Shown here one piece after another: positions 18,043 to 25,638 of a stretch of DNA of 35,133 nt; the stretch's first letter is position 1, and each line of letters opens with the position of its first letter. The notes below the pieces were generated by a model. The model was not told the origin of the DNA. It did no database searches and worked only from the letters and a program-made list of their open reading frames with translations. This DNA is from CAYUCJ01 sp049282265. GTDB taxonomy: Bacteria > Desulfobacterota > DSM-4660 > Desulfatiglandales > Desulfatiglandaceae. The DNA is taken from the NCBI GenBank assembly GCA_049282265.1, contig JBAPTR010000105.1, forward strand, positions 1 through 35,133. Reading direction: 5' to 3'. A program made the position numbers and the translations under genes.

Positions 18043-18482
18043 GACCTTCCAACGAAGTCGTGACCTGCTTGAGCAGGCAAACGGCATATTCCAGAAGCTA
18101 CGCTCCCTCCGTCGTCCACGACTCCTCGCTCAGGGATTTTGCCCCTTCCACTGTCCTGTTCCAGGGCCGAAATGACGCCGCTTCAGCAACATCCCGTTCA
18201 CCTGCTCCTCATAGCGAGCCATTTTATTTGCTGCAGCCAGGAGCCGGGCGTGAGACTCTTTTTCAGTCCCTTTCTCATAGTGCACTTGGCACCAAATACC
18301 GATATGGACGGCTATTTGGGGTTTACGCCTCCCAAACCCCAAGCGCTTCTATGAATTTACGCTAAACTCCAAATCGGCGTCCATTCCCTCCCAAGTGTTT
18401 AGAAAGGGTCTGAAAAAGAGTGTCAGGTTCGGCTCCACTTCGGTGCTCATAGGCTGTCGCTTGCGGCATGAACCAGCTTTTT
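18043..18482. repeat. Dispersed repeat family A, copy 2
   Basis: Near-identical in order and length to 1-438, in the same orientation, with scattered substitutions. It contains the same long inverted repeat with one mismatch (ACTCTTTTTCAGTCCCTTTC near 18252; matching arm near 18399) and ends CCAGCTTTTT. It lies upstream of the SNase-like gene and is followed directly by a family B copy. Confidence 0.85.
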
Positions 18483-18503
18483 GCGATTTTACGATTCCAT
18501 CAA

Positions 18504-18661
18504 GATTGATGGCTTTGTAAAAAGTCATCATCGTGCCCATGGACGGGCACGCAAATCAATGGGGTGCAAGGCAACTCGTTGATTTGTAAGGAAGCCGAAA
18601 ATCACACTTTTCGGTTTCCGCTAGTAAAAAGTCCATGGAGGGACTTTTTACGATTCCATCA
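18504..18661 (+). repeat. Dispersed repeat family B, copy 3
   Basis: Full set of modules: GATGGCTTTGTAAAAAGTC, a GTGCCCATGGACGGGCAC hairpin, CAAATCAATGGG with a divergent partner arm, CCGAAAATCACACTTTTCGG and GTAAAAAGTCC (18624-18634) against GGACTTTTTAC (18641-18651), ending GATTCCATCAAG. It is tandem with repeat A copy 2, which suggests that A and B can occur as a composite. Confidence 0.85.
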
Positions 18662-18879
18662 AGCTTGGGAGGAGTATATATCAAACCAGGGGTAATCCCC
18701 AAGCAAAAAGGGCGGCTCAAACGGAACCCTTCCAGTTTCTTTCAAAAAAGCATTGACACCGAATCAGTAGCCGTTCTAAAAAAACAAACCTCCTTACTCT
18801 GGATTTTTGAAGACTTTGCTCTCAGGGTAAAGCGTGTTCGTCGGACCCGGTTTTTTCTCATAGGCAAATCTCCCGAAGG

Positions 18880-19224
18880 ATGAATGACATGACAGTATCG
18901 GCCATGGGCATTTTTATCAGGGATAACTTTGGTAGGCGCTCGGGCGTTGAACGGCGTTTAACCCGTCTGCAATACGTCGGTGATGAGGTGCGCAAAGGCA
19001 GAGAACGGAGACAGGGGAGCGATAGAAGATCCCCTTTTGATCGCAGGATTCTTAGTGACAGGAGGTCCGGGGCAACTGAAAGCCCCGGAATGTTCTGGTT
19101 TTCGACAAATCCGGACCCACTATCTTCACCCCTGGAAAACCCGTTTTGTGTCATCGGGCCGAACCGGAGAAGCAGTCAACAAAGGAGATCCGGCATCGAT
19201 CGGAGGGATTTTCTGATAGTGTGA
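18880..19224 (+). CDS. Small arginine-rich protein with repeated DRR/ERR motifs
   Basis: A 114-residue basic protein of unknown function. It repeats an 'RRSG.(D/E)RR' pattern: GRRSGVERR, RERRQGSDRRSPFDRR, LSDRRSG and RRSGIDRRDF. I have seen similar short DRR-repeat proteins among deltaproteobacterial hypothetical proteins, but I know no function. Start choice is uncertain: ATG 18880 has GAAGG almost touching it, while ATG 18889 has the same GAAGGA at better distance. It lies upstream of tig on the same strand. A piece of family B sequence begins two nt after the stop. Confidence 0.6.
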   Translation: MNDMTVSAMGIFIRDNFGRRSGVERRLTRLQYVGDEVRKGRERRQGSDRRSPFDRRILSDRRSGATESPGMFWFSTNPDPLSSPLENPFCVIGPNRRSSQQRRSGIDRRDFLIV

Positions 19225-19255
19225 ATCTTGATGACTTTGAAAGAAGTCGTCATCT
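19225..19255 (+). repeat. Repeat family B terminal fragment
   Basis: CTTGATGACTTTGAAAGAAG followed by TCGTCATC matches the GATGACTTYGTAAAAAGTC end of family B and forms a short imperfect hairpin. It begins directly after the stop of the Arg-rich small protein. Confidence 0.55.
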
Positions 19256-19306
19256 CCACCATCGTTGCCTGGTATGGCCTGTTTTGATGGAAAAAAAGGA
19301 CTCCGC

Positions 19307-19334
19307 TTGAAATTCAAAATAGTGTCCTTATATT
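19307..19334 (+). promoter_or_regulatory. Sigma-70-type promoter for tig
   Basis: TTGAAA (19307-19312) and TATATT (19329-19334) are separated by 16 nt, each with one mismatch to consensus. Transcription would begin near 19341, about 95 nt before the trigger factor start. Confidence 0.5.
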
Positions 19335-19434
19335 GAACCTACTGTTTGGCGAATATGGCCTGCCCTGGATCTCTCCACACGAGTACGCGGCACTTATTTT
19401 GCATGGATAAATAGGGAAACGAAAGAGGAAACAC

Positions 19435-20760
19435 ATGAAGACGAATTTTGAAACCATCAGTCCTGTCAAGAAAAAACTAACCGTAGAAGTTGGCGCTGAA
19501 GAAATCGATGGCAAGCTGAAAATTGCCTACAGGGACGTGGCAAAAAAGGCAAAAATCCCCGGGTTTCGCCCCGGAAAAGCGCCCAAAAAAATCCTGGAGA
19601 GATATTTTGGTGACCAGGTGATCGATGACGTGGTCAAGAGCATTATCAGCGAAACCTTCCCAAAGGCCGTCCAGGAAAGTGACGTTTTTCCTCTTGGCAC
19701 ACCGTTGCTCGAAAAAGGGGATTTGAAGGCAGGCGAAAACTTCAAGTACTCTGCCATTATGGAGGTTCGGCCCGAATTCGAACTGAAAGATTACCTCGGG
19801 CTTGAACTTGAAAAAGAGAAATGTGTTATCGGAGATGAAGATGTGCAAAAACGCCTTGAGCAGATTCAGGAGGCACACGGCAAGTTAACACCCGTAGAGG
19901 ATGACCGCCCCGTCAAAGAGGGGGACTATGTCATTATCGATTATGAAGGGTTTGAGGGAGAGGCTCCCATCGATGGCATCAAATCCACCAATTTTCTCCT
20001 AAAAGTGGGTAGCGGTGATTTCCATCCACAGTTCGAGAATGCCCTGGTGGGGCTGAAAAAAGATGAACAGGTTGAAGTCGATGTGGATTTCGAGGAAACC
20101 TATTACCATCAGAATCTTGCCGGGAAAAAGGCCCATTTCAAGGTCTGGATTCATGATCTCAAAGAGATGGTGTTACCGGAACTGAATGATGAGTTTGCCG
20201 CTAATTTCGGGACCGACTTCAAAGACATGAAGAGTCTTGAACAAAAGGTCCGTGAACTGCTCCAAACCGAGGAAGAGAAACGAACCGACACAGATCTGAA
20301 AAGACGGTTGACGCAAAAAATAGCGGAGGACGTGGAATGCGAACTTCCTGAGGTACTTGTGGCTTCGGAGATCGACAACGCCTTGGCAAGAGTTCGCGAG
20401 AACCTGATGAGGAGTGGCTCCAGCCTGGAAAAAGCAGGGCTTTCAGAAGAACAGTTGCGGGGAGACTTCCGGAAAGATGCTGAAAGCAGGGTTAAAGAGA
20501 TGCTCATCCTGGGTGAAATCGCGAAGAAAGAAGATATTGATGTCGACGATCAAGAACTTACCGAGGCCATTGAAAACTTAGCTATGTCGATGGGACAGCC
20601 GCCTGAAGCCATTAAACAATACTATGAGACCAGGGGCCTCATGGACTCCTTGAGGGAAACGCTGATGGAGGAAAAAACATTGAATTACCTTGTAGAGCAT
20701 GCTAGCATCAAAGATGTGGAAAAGGGAATAATGCAGCAGACTCAGAAAGCCGAATCATAG
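19435..20760 (+). CDS. tig: Trigger factor
   Basis: Ribosome-associated chaperone and peptidyl-prolyl isomerase that meets nascent chains at the exit tunnel. The 441-residue protein has the N-terminal ribosome-binding domain with the signature GFRPGKAPKK (residues 43-52) and an FKBP-like PPIase domain (about 155-240, GDYVIIDYEGFEGEAPIDG). The long helical C-terminal substrate-cradling arms follow. Length is usual for the family. AGAGG lies just upstream of the ATG. It is first in the conserved tig-clpP-clpX-lon order, with clpP 20 nt downstream. Confidence 0.97.
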   Translation: MKTNFETISPVKKKLTVEVGAEEIDGKLKIAYRDVAKKAKIPGFRPGKAPKKILERYFGDQVIDDVVKSIISETFPKAVQESDVFPLGTPLLEKGDLKAGENFKYSAIMEVRPEFELKDYLGLELEKEKCVIGDEDVQKRLEQIQEAHGKLTPVEDDRPVKEGDYVIIDYEGFEGEAPIDGIKSTNFLLKVGSGDFHPQFENALVGLKKDEQVEVDVDFEETYYHQNLAGKKAHFKVWIHDLKEMVLPELNDEFAANFGTDFKDMKSLEQKVRELLQTEEEKRTDTDLKRRLTQKIAEDVECELPEVLVASEIDNALARVRENLMRSGSSLEKAGLSEEQLRGDFRKDAESRVKEMLILGEIAKKEDIDVDDQELTEAIENLAMSMGQPPEAIKQYYETRGLMDSLRETLMEEKTLNYLVEHASIKDVEKGIMQQTQKAES

Positions 20761-20780
20761 ACGGAGGTCAGTTTGATCCC

Positions 20781-21386
20781 ATGTTAATACCAGTTGTTGT
20801 AGAACAATCAAATCGTGGGGAAAGGGCCTACGATATATATTCCCGGCTCCTGAAAGACAGAATTATCTTTATGGGCGAACAGGTTGCCGATGGTATGTCC
20901 AATACCGTCATAGCCCAGATGCTTTTTCTGGAATCAGAAGACCCGGACAAAGACATCAACCTTTACATCAACAGTCCCGGAGGTTCGGTGACGGCGGGGA
21001 TGGCGATTTATGACACCATGGAGTACATCAGACCTGATGTGGCTACCATCTGCATGGGCCAGACAGCCAGTATGGCGGCATTGCTGCTTGCAGCAGGTGC
21101 AAAAGGCAAGCGCTATGCCCTTCCCCACTCCAGAATCATGATACACCAACCCCTGGGCGGAGCGCAGGGCCAGGCTACGGATATTGATATCCAGGCCAGA
21201 GAAATCCTCAAGATGAGGGATGTCCTCAATCATATTCTGGCTAAACATACCGGGCAGGATATTGAGAAAATTCAAGTGGACACTGATCGCGATTTTTTTA
21301 TGAGCAGTGAAGAAGCCCTGGGATATGGCATCGTTGACAGGGTCATCACCACCCGAGAGATTCAGGACGATCTGAAAAAGAAATAA
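20781..21386 (+). CDS. clpP: ATP-dependent Clp protease proteolytic subunit
   Basis: Serine protease subunit forming the double-heptamer degradation chamber that works with ClpX. The 201-residue protein has the complete triad: Ser97 (GQTASMAALL), His122 (MIHQPLGG) and Asp171 (DRDFFMS). The N-terminus begins MLIPVVVEQSNRGERAYDIY, so almost no propeptide is present. GGAGG lies 13 nt before the ATG, a long spacing, but no alternative start exists in frame. A repeat B derivative begins two nt after the stop and separates it from clpX. Confidence 0.97.
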   Translation: MLIPVVVEQSNRGERAYDIYSRLLKDRIIFMGEQVADGMSNTVIAQMLFLESEDPDKDINLYINSPGGSVTAGMAIYDTMEYIRPDVATICMGQTASMAALLLAAGAKGKRYALPHSRIMIHQPLGGAQGQATDIDIQAREILKMRDVLNHILAKHTGQDIEKIQVDTDRDFFMSSEEALGYGIVDRVITTREIQDDLKKK

Positions 21387-21388
21387 GC

Positions 21389-21437
21389 ATGACTTTGTAA
21401 GAAGTCCTGAGGCCCGGACTTTTTACGATTCCATCAA
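21389..21437 (+). repeat. Repeat family B minimal copy between clpP and clpX
   Basis: CATGACTTTGTAAGAAGTCC, then CCCGGACTTTTTACGATTCC ending ATCAA. It keeps only the two ends of family B; the GTAAGAAGTCC/GGACTTTTTAC arms can pair around a short loop. It lies in a stretch where clpX normally follows clpP closely, and the hairpin could affect the clpP/clpX expression ratio. Confidence 0.7.
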
Positions 21438-21457
21438 ATAACAGGACGGAAAACACC

Positions 21458-22708
21458 ATGCCTAGAAGGAATGACCAAAATGATGACCTGCTCTGTTCCT
21501 TTTGCGGAAAGAGTCAGGATGAAGTCAAAAAACTGATTGCCGGACCCTCCGTTTATATCTGCGACGAGTGTATCCAGCTTTGCAATGAAATCATTGCTGA
21601 AGAATACGGCGACAAAGCAGGCAAGGATTCTTCCGCCGACTTGCCTAAACCTTCGGAAATCAAGGAGACCGTCGACCAGTACGTGATTGAGCAGGAAAAA
21701 GCCAAAAAGGTCCTATCGGTAGCTGTGCACAATCACTACAAGAGAATCAATACCAAGGTCGACATGGAGGGTGTTGAAATACAAAAAAGCAACATTCTTC
21801 TGATAGGGCCCACCGGTTCGGGCAAAACCCTCCTTGCCCAAACCCTGGCGAGGATATTGAAAGTCCCCTTCACCATTGCGGATGCCACCACTTTGACCGA
21901 GGCGGGGTATGTAGGTGAAGACGTGGAGAATATTATACTGAACCTGGTCCAGATGGCCGACTATGATGTCGAGGCCGCCTCGAGAGGCATTGTCTACATT
22001 GACGAAATAGACAAGATCGCCCGGAAGGCCGACAGCCCCTCCATCACCAGGGACGTGTCCGGAGAGGGAGTGCAGCAGGCCCTTCTCAAGATCATCGAAG
22101 GAACAATGGCCAGTATTCCCCCCAAGGGCGGAAGAAAGCATCCGCACCAGGACTTTGTGAAGGTGGATACCAGCAACATCCTCTTCATCTGCGGCGGAAC
22201 ATTCAATGGATTGGACAAACTCATCAGGAATCGAATCGGCAGCAAGGCCATGGGTTTTGAAGCGGATATTCATGTTCAGAGCGAAACAGACGTCAATGAG
22301 ATTATGACGAAGGTGCAACCTGAAGACCTTATTAAATTCGGACTTATCCCTGAATTTATTGGAAGAATTCCGATCATTGCGTCCTTGGGTGAATTAAGCC
22401 TACAGGCCCTTGTCAGGATTTTGACAGAACCCAAAAACGCCCTGATCAAACAATACGAAAAGCTCTTTGAACTCGAAGACGTGAAGCTTAAATTCACCGA
22501 GGATGCACTGCAAGCCGTGGCCAAGAATGCCCTTGAACGCAAGTCCGGGGCTCGCGGTCTCCGGGCTATTTTGGAGTCGGTTATGTTGGATATCATGTAT
22601 GACATTCCAACTTCACCGGACGTTCGCGAATGTGTGATCGGCGAAGACGTCATTTTGAAAGGTGAAAACCCTCTGCTACTTTATGAAAATCAGGTAGGAT
22701 ATGCATAA
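21458..22708 (+). CDS. clpX: ATP-dependent Clp protease ATP-binding subunit ClpX
   Basis: AAA+ unfoldase that feeds substrates to ClpP. The 416-residue protein has the N-terminal zinc-binding domain with Cys13, Cys16, Cys35 and Cys38 (CSFCGKS and ICDECIQLC). Walker A is GPTGSGKT (117-124), Walker B is VYIDEIDKIA (from 179), and the usual sensor and C-terminal small domains follow. Length is typical. The ribosome site is a modest GGA about 8 nt upstream. Its 3' end overlaps the start of lon by 8 nt, so the two are translationally coupled. Confidence 0.98.
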   Translation: MPRRNDQNDDLLCSFCGKSQDEVKKLIAGPSVYICDECIQLCNEIIAEEYGDKAGKDSSADLPKPSEIKETVDQYVIEQEKAKKVLSVAVHNHYKRINTKVDMEGVEIQKSNILLIGPTGSGKTLLAQTLARILKVPFTIADATTLTEAGYVGEDVENIILNLVQMADYDVEAASRGIVYIDEIDKIARKADSPSITRDVSGEGVQQALLKIIEGTMASIPPKGGRKHPHQDFVKVDTSNILFICGGTFNGLDKLIRNRIGSKAMGFEADIHVQSETDVNEIMTKVQPEDLIKFGLIPEFIGRIPIIASLGELSLQALVRILTEPKNALIKQYEKLFELEDVKLKFTEDALQAVAKNALERKSGARGLRAILESVMLDIMYDIPTSPDVRECVIGEDVILKGENPLLLYENQVGYA

Positions 22709-25163
22709 GACTATGTTTAAAATAGATAAAAATGAGAAAGATGATTTCCTAAAAGATGAGAAGTGTTATTACCCACTGCTGCCTTTGAGGGATGTCGTGG
22801 TATTCCCCAATGTGGTGGTGCCGCTTTTTGTCGGGCGTGACAAATCCATCAAGGCCTTGGAATACGCCATGTCCCACCAGAAAGAAGTCTTTCTGTCCGC
22901 GCAAAAGGACGCCAAGATCGACAAGCCCTCCCCCAAAGATATCTTTCACTTTGGGACGATCGGCGCAGTGCTCCAGCTCCTCAAGTTGCCCGATGGGACC
23001 GTGAAGGCTCTCATTGAGGGAAAAGAGCGGGGCAAGATAGAAAACTTTTTGGATAATCATGACTTTTTCATGGTGGAGGTAGCCAAACTCGCCCACGAAA
23101 GCGACATCAATATCGAGATCAAGGCCATTATCCGTGCCATCAACAGCAGTTTCGCAGAATACGCCAAGCTGAACAACAAGATCAGTGAAGAAATCAGCTC
23201 CACCGTTACGAGCATTGAAGATCCGGTCCGTCTGGCAGATACCATTGCCGGGCATCTCGCACTGAAGGTGGTTGATAAACAGGAACTGCTCGAAGAGCAG
23301 AATCTGAATCGACGGCTGGAACGGATCTACGAAAAACTTCGCAACGAAATAGACATCCTCAAGCTGGAAACAAGCCTGAGAACCCGCGTCAAAAAACAGA
23401 TGGAGAAGACCCAGAAGGATTACTATCTCAATGAACAGATGCGGGCCATTCAAAAGGAGATGGGTACCAAGGACGATTTCAAGGCCGAACTCGACGAATT
23501 ACAGAAGAAAATCAAACGCAAGAGGCTTTCCAAAGAGGCCCGAAATAGGGTCAGGCAGGAATTCAAGAAACTGAAGATGATGTCGCCCATGTCCGCAGAG
23601 GCGGCCGTGGTTCGTAACTATGTAGACTGGATTCTCTCCTTGCCGTGGTACGACAAGACGAAAGAAAAACTGGATATCGATGCCGCGGAAAACATCCTGA
23701 ATGAAGACCATTACGGCCTCGAAAAGCCCAAAGAAAGGATACTTGAATACCTGGCGGTCCAGCGTCTTACAAAAAAAATCAGGGGACCCATCCTCTGTCT
23801 TGTGGGACCTCCAGGGGTAGGAAAAACCTCACTGGCCAAATCCGTTGCCAGGGCAACGGGCCGGAATTTTGTCAGGCTTTCTCTAGGTGGCGTCCGTGAT
23901 GAAGCTGAGATACGCGGTCACAGAAGGACCTATATCGGGGCACTTCCCGGAAAAATCATCCAGTTTCTAAAAAAGGCAAAATCCAACAACCCCGTTTTCT
24001 GCCTCGATGAGGTGGACAAAATGAGTACCGATTTTCGCGGCGACCCTTCTGCAGCGTTGCTGGAGGTTCTGGATCCGGAACAGAACTTTGCCTTCAATGA
24101 CCACTATCTGGACCTGGATTACGATCTCTCACAGATCCTTTTCATTACCACAGCCAATAACCTTCACACCATCCCCCTGCCCCTCCAGGACCGAATGGAA
24201 ATCATCCGGCTTCCAGGCTATACAGAGGTGGAAAAACTCAGTATTGCAAAGCAATTTCTGATCAGGAAGCAAATCGAGATCAATGGTCTTCACCCGGAAA
24301 ATCTCTCCTTTTCCGACGGCAGCATACTGAAGGTCATCCGGAATTACACCCGGGAAGCCGGCGTCCGGAATCTGGAGCGTGAAATATCTTCCATCTGCCG
24401 CAAGGTGGCCAAGGAAGTGGTCAGAAGCGGCAAGGACACGAAGGTCCAGGTCACGGCCCAGTCGATCCACAAATACCTGAGTGTTGAGAAATTTCATTAT
24501 GGCCGAACCGAAGAAAAGGATAGGATAGGCCTTACCACCGGTCTGGCCTGGACTGAAGTCGGCGGGGAACTGCTCCAGACGGAAGCCACGGTCATGCCCG
24601 GCAAGGGCAGCCTGGTGCTCACAGGGAAACTCGGTGAGGTGATGCAGGAATCGGCCCAGGCCGCGCTAAGCTATGTACGTTCCAGGGCCAGCCGATTAGG
24701 GCTTCCTGAGAATTTTTATGAAAAAACGGATATCCATATCCATGTTCCCGAAGGAGCCATCCCCAAGGACGGGCCATCGGCGGGCATCACTCTGGCAACG
24801 TCTATCGTGTCGGCCCTGCTCAGAAAACCGGTTACCCGTGACCTTGCCATGACAGGTGAAATCACCCTCAGGGGCCGTGTGCTCCCTATCGGGGGCTTGA
24901 AGGAAAAAATTCTTGCCGCCCACCGCGGTGGCGTCACCAAGGTGCTGATTCCCTTTGAGAACAAAAAGGATATCGAGGAAATACCCAAGAAGATACTGAA
25001 AAGGGTGGAACTGACCCTTGTGGAACATATGGATGACGTACTGAGAGAGGCCCTTATTCTGAATGAGGGAGAGGAACTCTTTCTCCCGGAAGAGGAATGT
25101 GAGCCCTTTTGCGTTACCAAACCGACAACAAAAATCGCCAGGCCGTCGGTGGAACTCATGTAA
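22701..25163 (+). CDS. lon: ATP-dependent protease La (LonA type)
   Basis: AAA+ serine protease for damaged and regulatory proteins. The 820-residue protein has the N-terminal substrate-binding domain (LPLRDVVVFPNVVVPLFVGR), a coiled coil and Walker A GPPGVGKT (369-376). The protease domain carries catalytic Ser693 (PKDGPSAGIT) and Lys736 (GGLKEKILAAHRGG), spaced 43 residues apart as in E. coli. The ATG at 22701 overlaps clpX; ATG 22713 is an alternative with GGTAGGA about 9-12 nt upstream. The C-terminus has a slightly extended acidic tail (LPEEECEPFC). No terminator is visible before the tRNA promoter downstream. Confidence 0.97.
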   Translation: MHKTMFKIDKNEKDDFLKDEKCYYPLLPLRDVVVFPNVVVPLFVGRDKSIKALEYAMSHQKEVFLSAQKDAKIDKPSPKDIFHFGTIGAVLQLLKLPDGTVKALIEGKERGKIENFLDNHDFFMVEVAKLAHESDINIEIKAIIRAINSSFAEYAKLNNKISEEISSTVTSIEDPVRLADTIAGHLALKVVDKQELLEEQNLNRRLERIYEKLRNEIDILKLETSLRTRVKKQMEKTQKDYYLNEQMRAIQKEMGTKDDFKAELDELQKKIKRKRLSKEARNRVRQEFKKLKMMSPMSAEAAVVRNYVDWILSLPWYDKTKEKLDIDAAENILNEDHYGLEKPKERILEYLAVQRLTKKIRGPILCLVGPPGVGKTSLAKSVARATGRNFVRLSLGGVRDEAEIRGHRRTYIGALPGKIIQFLKKAKSNNPVFCLDEVDKMSTDFRGDPSAALLEVLDPEQNFAFNDHYLDLDYDLSQILFITTANNLHTIPLPLQDRMEIIRLPGYTEVEKLSIAKQFLIRKQIEINGLHPENLSFSDGSILKVIRNYTREAGVRNLEREISSICRKVAKEVVRSGKDTKVQVTAQSIHKYLSVEKFHYGRTEEKDRIGLTTGLAWTEVGGELLQTEATVMPGKGSLVLTGKLGEVMQESAQAALSYVRSRASRLGLPENFYEKTDIHIHVPEGAIPKDGPSAGITLATSIVSALLRKPVTRDLAMTGEITLRGRVLPIGGLKEKILAAHRGGVTKVLIPFENKKDIEEIPKKILKRVELTLVEHMDDVLREALILNEGEELFLPEEECEPFCVTKPTTKIARPSVELM

Positions 25164-25181
25164 CGCTGAGAGCTAATTGTC

Positions 25182-25210
25182 TTGACATGCGCCCTGGAGA
25201 TTGATAGAAA
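25182..25210 (+). promoter_or_regulatory. Promoter of the tRNA-Val/tRNA-Asp unit
   Basis: TTGACA (25182-25187) and TAGAAA (25205-25210) with a 17-nt spacer. Transcription would start near 25217, only about 7 nt before tRNA-Val. The spacing fits a stable-RNA promoter placed directly after lon. Confidence 0.6.
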
Positions 25211-25223
25211 TAATCCTTTGCCT

Positions 25224-25298
25224 GGGCGGATAGCTCAGTGGGAGAGCATCGGCCTTACAAGCCGAGGGTCGCAGGTTCAAATCCTGTTCCGCCTACCA
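25224..25298 (+). tRNA. tRNA-Val (anticodon TAC)
   Basis: Acceptor stem GGGCGGA/TCCGCCT (with a G-T first pair), D arm TAGCTCAGTGGGAGAGCA, anticodon stem CGGCC with the loop CTTACAA (anticodon TAC), T arm GCAGGTTCAAATCCTGT and encoded CCA. Confidence 0.96.
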
Positions 25299-25312
25299 TC
25301 CCAAAGAGGCGT

Positions 25313-25367
25313 GTATCTCGGTTAGAACGTCCCGCTTTTCAGGCGGGAAGATCGCGAGCCAGGGTTC
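25313..25367 (+). pseudogene. Degenerate tRNA-like remnant
   Basis: GGTTAGAACG, an anticodon-type hairpin CCCGC (25331-25335), the seven-base loop TTTTCAG and GCGGG (25343-25347), then AAGATCGCGAGC and GGGTTC resemble the D arm to T arm of tRNA-Asp/Glu-type genes. The loop would read TTC. No acceptor stem closes it. It lies between tRNA-Val and tRNA-Asp. Confidence 0.5.
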
Positions 25368-25390
25368 ATTGAAGTTATAGATTTGTTTGC

Positions 25391-25469
25391 GGGGACGTAG
25401 TTCAGCTCTGGTTAGAACGCCGGCCTGTCACGCCGGAGGTCGCGAGTTCGAGTCTCGTCGTCCCCGCCA
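25391..25469 (+). tRNA. tRNA-Asp (anticodon GTC)
   Basis: Acceptor stem GGGGACG/CGTCCCC, D arm TAGTTCAGCTCTGGTTAGAA, anticodon stem CCGGC/GCCGG around the loop CTGTCAC (anticodon GTC), T arm CGAGTTCGAGTCTCG, discriminator G and encoded CCA. Confidence 0.96.
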
Positions 25470-25480
25470 CCGAATAATGA

Positions 25481-25510
25481 GGGGCTTGGGATATTACCAG
25501 CCCCTTTTTT
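25481..25510 (+). terminator. Rho-independent terminator of the tRNA unit
   Basis: GGGGCT pairs with AGCCCC (25499-25504), extendable by GG/CC after a bulge, followed by TTTTTT, 12 nt after tRNA-Asp. Confidence 0.8.
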
Positions 25511-25603
25511 AATTCCCACATGACAACCCTTGGCTGCGATGTCATCCCGGCCACCGGCCCCCCAACACAGTAAACCCTGTCTTTTGCAGATAGGTTTTTT
25601 TTG

Positions 25604-25632
25604 TTGACAGGCACCCTTTCCATCAATACAAC
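25604..25632 (+). promoter_or_regulatory. Promoter of the GIY-YIG gene, possibly leaderless transcript
   Basis: TTGACA (25604-25609) and TACAAC (25627-25632) with a 17-nt spacer. The predicted start point, about 7 nt after the -10 box, coincides with the A of the ATG at 25639. No ribosome site precedes that ATG. Confidence 0.5.
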
Positions 25633-25638
25633 GCAAAC

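Noticed and set aside
8954..18661. CRISPR array
   Set aside because: The repeats are dispersed, long and modular, with no regular short repeat-spacer alternation and no cas genes.
21713..22318. Minus-strand open frame opposite clpX
   Set aside because: Complement of a highly conserved coding sequence, without start signals or domain content.
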